Positions 1 to 7,249 of a stretch of DNA of 33,724 bases are shown here, piece by piece. A program made the translations under genes and the position numbers. This DNA comes from a virus: the IMG/VR virus record IMGVR_UViG_3300029267_001570, positions 1 through 33,724 of that record; one strand, given 5' to 3'. Within the stretch, counting starts at the first letter, position 1. The number at the start of each line of letters is the position of its first letter. The notes beneath the pieces are model-generated. The model saw only the letters and a list, made by a program, of their open reading frames with translations, made no database searches and was not told the DNA's origin.

Positions 1-1106
1 CAGCTCGCACAGTCACTATAGGCAATACGACTGGTGCTAGCGCTGTGGCAATTAACTGTGGTTCTGGTGATATAACAGCTACTGCTACACTCGGATCAGT
101 AATATTAAACTCCACAGAAGACGTCGCAGATTGTATCTATCTGCATGCAGACGCAGGTACAACTGAAACTATACGTCTTCACTCTGATCAAGGTACATCT
201 TCAACATCTGTTCATATGCAATCAGATGTTGGTGGTTGTGCTATGACGGCAGGGCTTGCAGCTGCAAACTCTATCGTTATTAATGCGTCAGATGCTGCTG
301 GTGGTATTGATATAGACTATGGTACTGGTGGTATGACCATTGATGCTACAAACGGTGCATTTACGCTGCAAACTGGAACTGGTGCTATAGGCATTGGTAC
401 AGATGCGGCAGCTAAAACTGTCACCGTTGGTTCGACAACAACAACTGCCTCTACAGTAATTCAGTCTGGTACAGGCGACGTTATTGTAACATCTACTGAT
501 GCTGTAACACTTGATGCAGTGGGCGTTTTAGAGCTTAACTCATCTGGTGGTGTTATAAGCATTGGTAATGATGCGGTAGCACAAAATATCAATATTGGCA
601 CCGGAGCGGCAGCTCGTACCCTTACTATCGGTAACGGGACTGGTGCATCACAGGTTGATATAGATTGTGGTACAGGTGGTGTAAGTGTTGGTGCGACTGC
701 TAATTCACATAATGTGACAGTCGGTTCAACTTCAGGTACATCTGATGTACTCATACAATCTGGTACAGGTGGTATAACATTATCTGCGGCTGGTAACGTA
801 GATGTTGTTCCTGTAACAAATAGTGTTGCGGGTGTTTCTCTTACTTTGAATGGAAGAGTTGGACAAGCAACCTTTACAGGACAAACAACCGGTGCAGCTG
901 CTTCCGTAACGTTTACAATTACTAATAGTTCTGTAACTACGGGCAACATGATGCTTCTAACGTTGACAAACGGTGGAACAAATGATGCTCAAATGACTGT
1001 ACAAAGAATCGAGCAGAAGGCTGGTTCTGTTGAAGTCATTGCTAAGAATAATGGCGCCGCAGCTCTTAACGGAGATGTGATGATCTCGTTCTGGCTATTG
1101 AACTAA
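1..1106 (+). CDS. Repetitive tail fibre-like protein, 5' end cut by window edge
   Basis: The reading frame is open from base 3 upstream of a GTG at 45, and the upstream residues (TVTIGNTTGASAV) match an internal repeat (LTIGNGTGASQVD), so the gene starts outside the window. At least 367 residues remain. The sequence is almost pure Gly/Ser/Thr/Ala/Val with recurring TVGSTTGTSxVxIQSGTG and IDCGTGGV units of about 25-30 residues, typical of a beta-helical or beta-prism phage fibre shaft. The last 70 residues (SVTFTITNSSVTTGNMM, then NGDVMISFWLLN) lack repeats and look like a globular tip. A strong hairpin follows the stop. The role as a host-contact fibre is inferred from composition and from the fibre genes downstream. 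Confidence 0.8.
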   Translation, partial: ARTVTIGNTTGASAVAINCGSGDITATATLGSVILNSTEDVADCIYLHADAGTTETIRLHSDQGTSSTSVHMQSDVGGCAMTAGLAAANSIVINASDAAGGIDIDYGTGGMTIDATNGAFTLQTGTGAIGIGTDAAAKTVTVGSTTTTASTVIQSGTGDVIVTSTDAVTLDAVGVLELNSSGGVISIGNDAVAQNINIGTGAAARTLTIGNGTGASQVDIDCGTGGVSVGATANSHNVTVGSTSGTSDVLIQSGTGGITLSAAGNVDVVPVTNSVAGVSLTLNGRVGQATFTGQTTGAAASVTFTITNSSVTTGNMMLLTLTNGGTNDAQMTVQRIEQKAGSVEVIAKNNGAAALNGDVMISFWLLN

Positions 1107-1152
1107 TATTATCTGTTGTGCCCCGTCTACATGGCGGGGCTTGATAATATTA
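1104..1152 (+). terminator. Large two-part hairpin after the fibre gene
   Basis: An inner GC stem pairs 1120-1127 (GCCCCGTC) with 1133-1140 around a TACAT loop. A perfect 10-base outer stem pairs TAATATTATC at 1104-1113 with GATAATATTA at 1143-1152. There is no long T run, so this could be a terminator or an RNA-processing or stability structure separating the fibre gene from the next unit. Confidence 0.6.
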
Positions 1153-1163
1153 TCAGACGTGGA

Positions 1164-1191
1164 TTGCTAGCGTTAGAGAAGATATTATAGT
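1164..1191 (+). promoter_or_regulatory. Possible promoter for the 1245 gene cluster
   Basis: TTGCTA at 1164-1169 and TATAGT at 1186-1191 are separated by 16 bases. The site lies directly downstream of the hairpin and upstream of a new gene run, so transcription may restart here. The -35 match is weak. Confidence 0.4.
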
Positions 1192-1244
1192 AACGAAATA
1201 TTATTAATCATCCAAAAACGGGGCAAATCCCCACGAGGAGACTT

Positions 1245-1475
1245 ATGAAACAAATAGCAGAGGTTAAACTTGAAGTCGAGAAAAGCGAGCGTATATACGA
1301 GTTTTTCATGCCAATTGGAGCTCCGTACGGAGAAGTGTATGATGCACTCTTTGAGATGCTTAAGGAAGTGACCGACATGATGAACAAAGCAGCTAAGCAG
1401 GCAGAAGAAGCTAAAGAGAAGGGCATGGAAGAAGCCAAAACAGATGATAAAGAGGAAGAGGAAGTAGAGAGCTAA
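1245..1475 (+). CDS. Small acidic helical protein, function unknown
   Basis: The 76-residue protein starts at ATG 1245, preceded by GAGGAG at 1235-1240. A small hairpin GGGG-CAAAT-CCCC (1220-1232) sits just 5' of that ribosome binding site and could modulate it. The first half is mixed (MKQIAEVKLEVEKSERIYEF); the second half is an amphipathic helix ending in a run of Glu and Lys (EEAKTDDKEEEEVES). It lies among tail fibre genes, so a fibre assembly or chaperone role is possible, but no family is recognised. Confidence 0.75.
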   Translation: MKQIAEVKLEVEKSERIYEFFMPIGAPYGEVYDALFEMLKEVTDMMNKAAKQAEEAKEKGMEEAKTDDKEEEEVES

Positions 1476-1505
1476 TTTAATTAAATACCTTAATAGGGAG
1501 GAGCC

Positions 1506-1841
1506 ATGTCAAAGAATTTCGTTCAAGCTATAGATCTCGTATCTATAGATGCTGCAACCTTTACAGGGAACTTGCAGATTTTTAATACCAATGGCCTAGA
1601 TGAAGCATGTACTATTATTCGAATAATTAACGATTGTGATGAGGACGTAACAATTAGTTACGATGGAACGACTGAGCATGACTATGTTCGGTCTGGTGAC
1701 ACACTACAATTAGATTTTCAACAGAATTCACTACCCGGTGGACGCGTCTCGATGATGAAGCAAGGAACTGTTTTATGGATATCTGGAGCTGCTGGTACAG
1801 GTTTTGTTTACTTGGCAGGATACTATAACGCTGCCTCATAA
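1506..1841 (+). CDS. Small putative virion protein, paralogue of the next gene
   Basis: The 111-residue protein starts at ATG 1506 after GGGAGGAG. It is rich in beta-type sequence. A central ITISYDGTTEHDYV segment and the ending GTGFVYLAGYYNA match the layout of the following 113-residue protein (MFSFDGINDHVPLP and TGSVYVTSFYGA). Size, composition and position between fibre genes suggest a small structural or decoration protein. No named family is recognised; the paralogy is visible in the sequence and the virion role is inferred. Confidence 0.8.
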   Translation: MSKNFVQAIDLVSIDAATFTGNLQIFNTNGLDEACTIIRIINDCDEDVTISYDGTTEHDYVRSGDTLQLDFQQNSLPGGRVSMMKQGTVLWISGAAGTGFVYLAGYYNAAS

Positions 1842-1857
1842 ATAGAAAGGAATAGAG

Positions 1858-2199
1858 ATGCCTTCATTAGCAATACGCCTGGTTCCAGATACCGCTAAGA
1901 CATTAGCCCATGGCTCGATTGGGGCTAGTTATCTAGGTGTAGGGACCGCATTCGAGCACCCAGTAAGAATATTAATGATACAAAATTTAACTGACGCTTC
2001 GTTGATGTTTTCATTTGATGGGATAAATGATCATGTGCCACTGCCACGAGAGGGATTTATCCTTCTCGATATAACAGCTAATAAAGCTGCTGAACATGGA
2101 TTTTATATAGCAGAGGGGACGCGTATTTACGTCAAACAGATCAGTGCACCCACAACTGGTTCCGTATATGTGACATCATTCTATGGCGCAAATACGTAA
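1858..2199 (+). CDS. Small putative virion protein, paralogue of the previous gene
   Basis: The 113-residue protein starts at ATG 1858, 16 bases after the preceding stop, with AGAAAGGAATAG upstream. It shares with its neighbour the order: ILMIQNLTDASLMFSFDG, then a short loop with HVPLP, a hydrophobic strand (FILLDI), then a GTRIYVK strand and a TGSVYVTSFYGA end. The two probably arose by tandem duplication and may form a hetero-oligomer or be alternative decoration subunits. Function not established. Confidence 0.8.
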   Translation: MPSLAIRLVPDTAKTLAHGSIGASYLGVGTAFEHPVRILMIQNLTDASLMFSFDGINDHVPLPREGFILLDITANKAAEHGFYIAEGTRIYVKQISAPTTGSVYVTSFYGANT

Positions 2200-2208
2200 G
2201 GAGAAGCT

Positions 2209-5200
2209 ATGTCACAGTTAGGGAAATTTATCAATGCAGGTTCCATTGGAGCTATAGGAACAATCACAGGTAACGTTGGAGGTGCAGTTGGCCCAGATGG
2301 TGTTGCTAATCTAAACTTAATTGGTAGTGGACCAGTTGTAGTGACCGGAAATCCTGGAGCTTTTACTCTGACGGTTAGTGTTAATTCAGCTACTACAGCT
2401 GCAGAAGGAATTATAGAATTAGCTACTAATGCTGAAGTAATAGCGGGTGCTGATACTACGCGTGCCGTAGTGGCGAGCTCGCTGGTTGCTAAGCTTGGAA
2501 CAATGACAGCTAATGCTATACCTTATGGTGCAGGAACCGCAGCTGCTTTAAGTTGGACTGCAGCAGGTACAGACGGACAGCTGGTAATCGCTGCAACAGG
2601 GGCTGCGCCGGCCTTTGCGTCACTTACCTCTTCAGGAGGATTTATAACATTCACTCCTGGTGCTAACACCCTTGATCTAAATACTGCTGGATCAGTAGCG
2701 GTATCATTTGATGGGGATGTGGGAACTGCTACACCCGCTTTAGGGGTTCTAACCCTCACTGGGGGAAATAACGTCTCCACTACGGCTGCAGGGTCGGTGG
2801 TAACGTTCGATCTTACTGGTACTACACAATATGCAGTACAGGTAGGCAACGCTACAGGTTCATTAACTTCACTGGCAGTTGGTCCGACAAATCAGGTTCT
2901 TAAAGGTAATACGGGAGCAAATCCGTCATGGGGTCAGGTAGATTTAACCGCAGACGTTACAGGAATACTGCCTGTAGCAAATGGTGGTACTGGGGCTGCA
3001 ACGCTTACAGATCACGGTATTTTACTAGGTTCTGGAACATCTCCAATTACTCCTCTTGGTGTCGCTGGAAACGGAGAGATCCCAATAGGAAGTGCTGGAG
3101 CAGATCCAGTCCTTGGTAATATCACTGCTACAGATGAGACGCTTACTGTCACCAATGGTGCTGGAACAATTGACATAGAGGCAGGTACAGGTCTTAGGAT
3201 TACGAGTGGTTTTGAGAGCTGGAGTGCAGGTGGTCCATACTATGATGATACAACACTTGGACAATTTACAGTTTTGGTAGCTGGAACTGGCTATATACTT
3301 GGTGAGCCTGTTACATGGGCTGGAAGTCAAACAGAAACTGGGTTGACGGCGGGTAATACCTACTACATATATATGGACAACACTGGAACCATAGGTAAAA
3401 CAACTACGTTTAGTGAAGCGTTATTCAGGGATAACGTTGTACTCTTTGAGGTGATGCGTGATTCTACAGCAGTAGGTAACAACCAGATAACAGTGAAAGA
3501 GAACCATCCATATCAATTCCCCTATAGTACATCTGTATGGGCACATGATACAGTAGGACCCGTTATAGCAGACAATCAGGGTGGTGCAAACATAACACTC
3601 AATGGTACACAAAAGATAGAAATATCAGGAGCAGATGAATTAGAGGATCATGGTCTTGAAACAACTATACCTGACAGTGGTGGTGTAGCAGAAACATGGG
3701 AACAGTATTTCACATTAGGTTCCGGTAAGTGGGCTAGATATGCACAAAGTGATACCTTTGATGGAACATATAATAATGCTGGTGTAGCAACAGCACTTGG
3801 TGCGAATAAATATAGTGTATATAGATTATATGTATCTAAAGACGATCTTAATAGCGTAACACCTACATACTTTGCAGTACTTGGTGACGCTCAATATAAT
3901 AACTTAACAGCTGCTCAAACAGCTGTGGCTAATGATTCTATACCTACAGCTTCAGGGGAGCTTGCACAACTTGAACTCGCACAACTTGGATACATAATAT
4001 TTGAAGAAAGCTCTACTTCTATTGTAGATGTAATCATTGCAAAGGAAACACTTAGAACGAGCTTTGCAGGAGCTACTTCTACGGTGGCATCACTCATACT
4101 TACAGATACCACTAATTTTGATCATATATTAAGTGCGGCGGATACCACAGTTCAAGCGGCGCTAGAAACGATAGATGATCTTACCCTTGCAGGTGATGGT
4201 GGAACTGCACAGGCAGCTTCAGCGGTATTTACCGTTGCAGGGGGAACCAATATAACGAGTGCTGCTGCAGGATCAACTGTAACCTTAAATCTGGATGCTT
4301 CTATATCTGGAATGACGGCAGTTGACTTTGCTGCAGGTGGAAGAATTGGAACAGCGACTGGCGCTGGAAACACATTACTAATACAGGCTTACGATGTCGA
4401 CGGAGCGGCTTATAGTACTTTCGCAACTCTTACTGCTAATAATACTCCTACCATGGATTTGGATGATGCAGTTACGAAAGCTAGTGGTTATATTTATCGT
4501 GCTGGTGGTACAGATGTACCTGTTACTGACGGTGGAACGGGCGCGTCGTCACTAACTGACCATGGTGTACTCTTAGGATCTGGTGCTGCGGCAATTTCTG
4601 TAACAGCAGTAGGAGCTACAGGAACAGTTCTTAAAGGGAATACAGGAGCAGACCCTACATTTGGAGCAGTTGATCTAACAACTGATGTTACTGGTATATT
4701 ACCGGTAGCTAATGGTGGTACAGGATTATCAACAATAACAGATCATGCAATTATGATAGGTTCTGGAGCTGGGGCGGTTACTCCGCTTGCAGTGGGTGCT
4801 ACAAACCAAGTACTTCTCGGAAGTACAGGCGCTGACCCTACTTGGGGACAAGTTGATCTAGGCACGGATGTAACTGGCACACTACCTGTAACAAACGGTG
4901 GAACAGGAGCTGCAACCTTGACAGATGGTGGTATATTGCTTGGATCTGGAACTGGTGCAATAACAGCATTAGCTCAGCCAACAGATGGACAGCTGCCAAT
5001 CGGAAACACAGGGTCCGACCCTACAATGGCGACAATTACGGCTGGGGCTAACATATCTGTTGTCAATGGTGGTGGATCTATAACAATATCATCAAGTGCC
5101 ACGGGTGTGACATGGAATGAAGTAACAGGCACATCTCAAACTGCCTCTGTGAATAATGGGTATATATGTAATAACGCGGCATTAGTAACAGTAACGTTGC

Positions 5201-5436
5201 CAGATACAGCAGCTCTAGGGTCTATAGTAGAAGTCACAGGTAAAGGTGCTGGAGGATGGAAGATAGCTCAGAACGCAGGTGAAACCATCTACTGGGATGA
5301 GAGTAATTCTACAACTACAGGTGCTGGTGGTTATCTGCAATCAACAGATGATTATGATTCAATAAAATTGATTTGTATAACTGCTGATACTGATTGGGGT
5401 GTTTTAAGTTCTAAGGGGAATATAACAATTGTATAG
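2209..5436 (+). CDS. Long modular tail fibre protein
   Basis: The 1075-residue protein starts at ATG 2209 after AAGGAGAAGCT. The N-terminal part contains a phage tail fibre repeat (GIIELATNAEVIAGADTTRA). Glycine-rich modules follow in which ILPVANGGTGAATLTDHG, GILLGSG and GNTGANPSWGQVDLTADVTG recur at least four times, in two blocks separated by a non-repetitive insert of about 300 residues. The C-terminal 90 residues (TLPDTAALGSIVEVTGKGAG to WGVLSSKGNITIV) form a separate beta-rich tip. A DGDVGTATPALGVL module also occurs in the S74 fibre at 7250. Role: receptor-binding or side fibre. Confidence 0.88.
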   Translation: MSQLGKFINAGSIGAIGTITGNVGGAVGPDGVANLNLIGSGPVVVTGNPGAFTLTVSVNSATTAAEGIIELATNAEVIAGADTTRAVVASSLVAKLGTMTANAIPYGAGTAAALSWTAAGTDGQLVIAATGAAPAFASLTSSGGFITFTPGANTLDLNTAGSVAVSFDGDVGTATPALGVLTLTGGNNVSTTAAGSVVTFDLTGTTQYAVQVGNATGSLTSLAVGPTNQVLKGNTGANPSWGQVDLTADVTGILPVANGGTGAATLTDHGILLGSGTSPITPLGVAGNGEIPIGSAGADPVLGNITATDETLTVTNGAGTIDIEAGTGLRITSGFESWSAGGPYYDDTTLGQFTVLVAGTGYILGEPVTWAGSQTETGLTAGNTYYIYMDNTGTIGKTTTFSEALFRDNVVLFEVMRDSTAVGNNQITVKENHPYQFPYSTSVWAHDTVGPVIADNQGGANITLNGTQKIEISGADELEDHGLETTIPDSGGVAETWEQYFTLGSGKWARYAQSDTFDGTYNNAGVATALGANKYSVYRLYVSKDDLNSVTPTYFAVLGDAQYNNLTAAQTAVANDSIPTASGELAQLELAQLGYIIFEESSTSIVDVIIAKETLRTSFAGATSTVASLILTDTTNFDHILSAADTTVQAALETIDDLTLAGDGGTAQAASAVFTVAGGTNITSAAAGSTVTLNLDASISGMTAVDFAAGGRIGTATGAGNTLLIQAYDVDGAAYSTFATLTANNTPTMDLDDAVTKASGYIYRAGGTDVPVTDGGTGASSLTDHGVLLGSGAAAISVTAVGATGTVLKGNTGADPTFGAVDLTTDVTGILPVANGGTGLSTITDHAIMIGSGAGAVTPLAVGATNQVLLGSTGADPTWGQVDLGTDVTGTLPVTNGGTGAATLTDGGILLGSGTGAITALAQPTDGQLPIGNTGSDPTMATITAGANISVVNGGGSITISSSATGVTWNEVTGTSQTASVNNGYICNNAALVTVTLPDTAALGSIVEVTGKGAGGWKIAQNAGETIYWDESNSTTTGAGGYLQSTDDYDSIKLICITADTDWGVLSSKGNITIV

Positions 5437-5444
5437 GAGTAAGT

Positions 5445-5648
5445 ATGGTTAAAATAATTGGAATAATTGTGGTTGCTTCAGCGGTTGTTGTTGGAGTAGC
5501 TTCACGGTTTTTATTTAAGAAATCTGACAACATTGTGGAAGAAGTCGCAGAGAAGGTCATCAAAGAGAAGACAGGTTATGATATTGATTTAAGTCCTGAC
5601 ACTCCAGAAAAGAAGGAAAGCGATGGCAAAAGTAAACGCGATAAATAA
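5445..5648 (+). CDS. Small single-pass membrane protein
   Basis: The 67-residue protein starts at ATG 5445, nine bases after the fibre stop, with AGGAG just upstream. Residues 4-23 (IIGIIVVASAVVVGVASRFL) form one hydrophobic segment, followed by a charged tail rich in Lys, Glu and Asp. The 3' end overlaps the next start by 26 bases. This could be a lysis-associated or membrane-remodelling peptide, but no holin or spanin signature is evident and there is no endolysin beside it. Confidence 0.7.
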   Translation: MVKIIGIIVVASAVVVGVASRFLFKKSDNIVEEVAEKVIKEKTGYDIDLSPDTPEKKESDGKSKRDK

Positions 5649-6273
5649 CAAGTCAGAAGAGCTTACCATCGATCCAGGAGCATCAGGAGATTCATTTGTA
5701 CAGTTCGACATAAATGGTACAGGTGAATTTAGGATTGGAGTCGATGATGATGCATCTGATGCATTTAAAATCAGCCAAGGTTCTGCGTTGGGGTCTAATG
5801 ATTGTTTTATCTCAACGGCAGCGGGCGAGATAACTATGCCTCTAACGCCAGCATTTCTAATGACACATGGTACAGCTGATACGAACTGCACTGGTAACGG
5901 AACCGCATTCACGATAGGGTCAGGAAATGCTCTCACAGAGGTTTTTGATCAAAACAATGACATGACTACTGGGGGCACATTTACCGCTCCTGTGACGGGC
6001 AAGTACGCCTTCTATATAGATTGTTTTCTGACAGGATGTTCAGCTGCTACAACAGGCGTGCTAGCATTTACAGCTTCTAATAGAACTTTAAACCTAAATG
6101 TTTCAAGGGCGGCTACATCTGCTCACTTTGGAATTCAAGGTGGTTGTATCGTAGACATGGATGCTTCAGACACATGTACATTTGTGATAACAATATCTGG
6201 TGAGGCATCAGACATATGCGATCTTCAAGGAGCTGTATCGAACAACTGGATTTCTGGCGCATTGGTAACATAG
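5623..6273 (+). CDS. C1q-like tail fibre protein, copy 1
   Basis: The 216-residue protein starts at ATG 5623 after AAGGAAAG. Residues 1-72 form a fibre-attachment module (SEELTIDPGASGDSF, FRIGVDDDASDAFKI, TAAGEITMP). Residues about 74-216 resemble a C1q/TNF-like jelly roll: EVFDQNNDM followed by FTAPVTGKYAFYID is the classic C1q signature. Such trimeric heads cap phage fibres and contact surfaces. The gene is followed after 9 bases by a close paralogue. The fold assignment is from motif reading, not a search. Confidence 0.82.
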   Translation: MAKVNAINNKSEELTIDPGASGDSFVQFDINGTGEFRIGVDDDASDAFKISQGSALGSNDCFISTAAGEITMPLTPAFLMTHGTADTNCTGNGTAFTIGSGNALTEVFDQNNDMTTGGTFTAPVTGKYAFYIDCFLTGCSAATTGVLAFTASNRTLNLNVSRAATSAHFGIQGGCIVDMDASDTCTFVITISGEASDICDLQGAVSNNWISGALVT

Positions 6274-6282
6274 GAGAGATGT

Positions 6283-6933
6283 ATGGCTAAAGTTAATGCT
6301 ATAAATAATGAATCTGAAGAATTAACAATTGATCCTGGTGCTAGCGGAGACAGTTTTATACAACTTGATATAAATGCTACTAATGAATTTATAATGGGTG
6401 TCGATGATGATGATTCTGACGCATTTAAGATAAGTAGTGGTAGCACACTGGGAACCACTGATTCTATGGTTATTACAGCTGCGGGTGAGATTACAAAGCC
6501 TAGGCAGCCAGCATTTCATGCGTATCTTCCAAGTACGGTTAATAATGTGTCTGGAACGGGAACTGTATGGACATTTGGTACATCAACATCGTTTACCGAG
6601 GTATTTGATGTAAATTCGGATTTGTCAAATGCCACATTTACAGCTCCTGTCACGGGTCGATACGCGTTCTTTGCGGCATGTAAGTTAACAGATTGTAGTG
6701 CTTTAAGTGATTTGGAGATAAGAACAGCTGTGTCTAATCGAGATATTAATGGGAAGATGAATTCTAGGACAGGAACTAGTGCTGATTACGGCGCGCAAAT
6801 GTGTTGCTTGGCTGATATGGATGCAGCGGACACAGCAAACTTTAGGATTTCTGCATATGGAGAAGCCAGCAATAGGAATGATATTGTTGGTGGAGCGTCA
6901 ACGACATGGATAGGTGGATATTTACTATGTTAG
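6283..6933 (+). CDS. C1q-like tail fibre protein, copy 2
   Basis: The 216-residue protein has the same length as the upstream copy and a near-identical N-terminal module (NESEELTIDPGASGDSF, MGVDDDDSDAFKI). The C1q-like head is diverged (EVFDVNSDLSNATFTAPVTG, RYAFFAACKL). It starts at ATG 6283 after AGGAGAG. Retained attachment with a changed tip is what a duplicated receptor-binding protein would show. Its stop lies just before the start of the next small gene. Confidence 0.82.
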   Translation: MAKVNAINNESEELTIDPGASGDSFIQLDINATNEFIMGVDDDDSDAFKISSGSTLGTTDSMVITAAGEITKPRQPAFHAYLPSTVNNVSGTGTVWTFGTSTSFTEVFDVNSDLSNATFTAPVTGRYAFFAACKLTDCSALSDLEIRTAVSNRDINGKMNSRTGTSADYGAQMCCLADMDAADTANFRISAYGEASNRNDIVGGASTTWIGGYLLC

Positions 6934-6946
6934 AGAAAGGATGAAT

Positions 6947-7240
6947 ATGATAATTAAAGTCGATGATAAAGTGTTATTTGAGCTTAATGAAACTCAGAAG
7001 AAGGTAATTAAGAACGATATTAAATCAGAGCTATTTGAGGCTGATATGCACAGACGTCTTCAATACATATTAGAGCACAAATACGAGCGATGTTTTAAGC
7101 GTTTAAAAGCAGAGTGGGAACCAGTGTTAGCGGAACGTGTAGAGTCGCTTCCAACTGATAAAGATGCGTTTGCAGAGCTGGTGTTTGCTCAGCCGGACTA
7201 TAAGGATAGAAGTACTAGAGATTTAGAATCTAAAAATTAA
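6947..7240 (+). CDS. Small helical protein of the fibre cluster, function unknown
   Basis: Start chosen at ATG 6947 (MIIKVDDKVLFEL), giving 97 residues, because AAAGGA at 6936-6941 is correctly spaced for it. Upstream in-frame candidates at 6914 (GTG) and 6941 (ATG) overlap the previous gene or the ribosome binding site itself. The protein has an N-terminal strand pair followed by helices with many charged residues (HRRLQYILEHKYERCFKRLK). Proteins of this type recur near tail fibre genes in other phages as I recall them, but the function is unknown. Confidence 0.8.
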   Translation: MIIKVDDKVLFELNETQKKVIKNDIKSELFEADMHRRLQYILEHKYERCFKRLKAEWEPVLAERVESLPTDKDAFAELVFAQPDYKDRSTRDLESKN

Positions 7241-7249
7241 GGAATAAAT

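Noticed and set aside
461-949. Minus-strand frame of 162 codons inside the first fibre gene, and similar long frames opposite the other fibre genes
   Set aside because: They are mirror products of the Gly/Thr/Val-rich repeats, lack ribosome binding sites and show Pro/Ala/Val-biased sequence.
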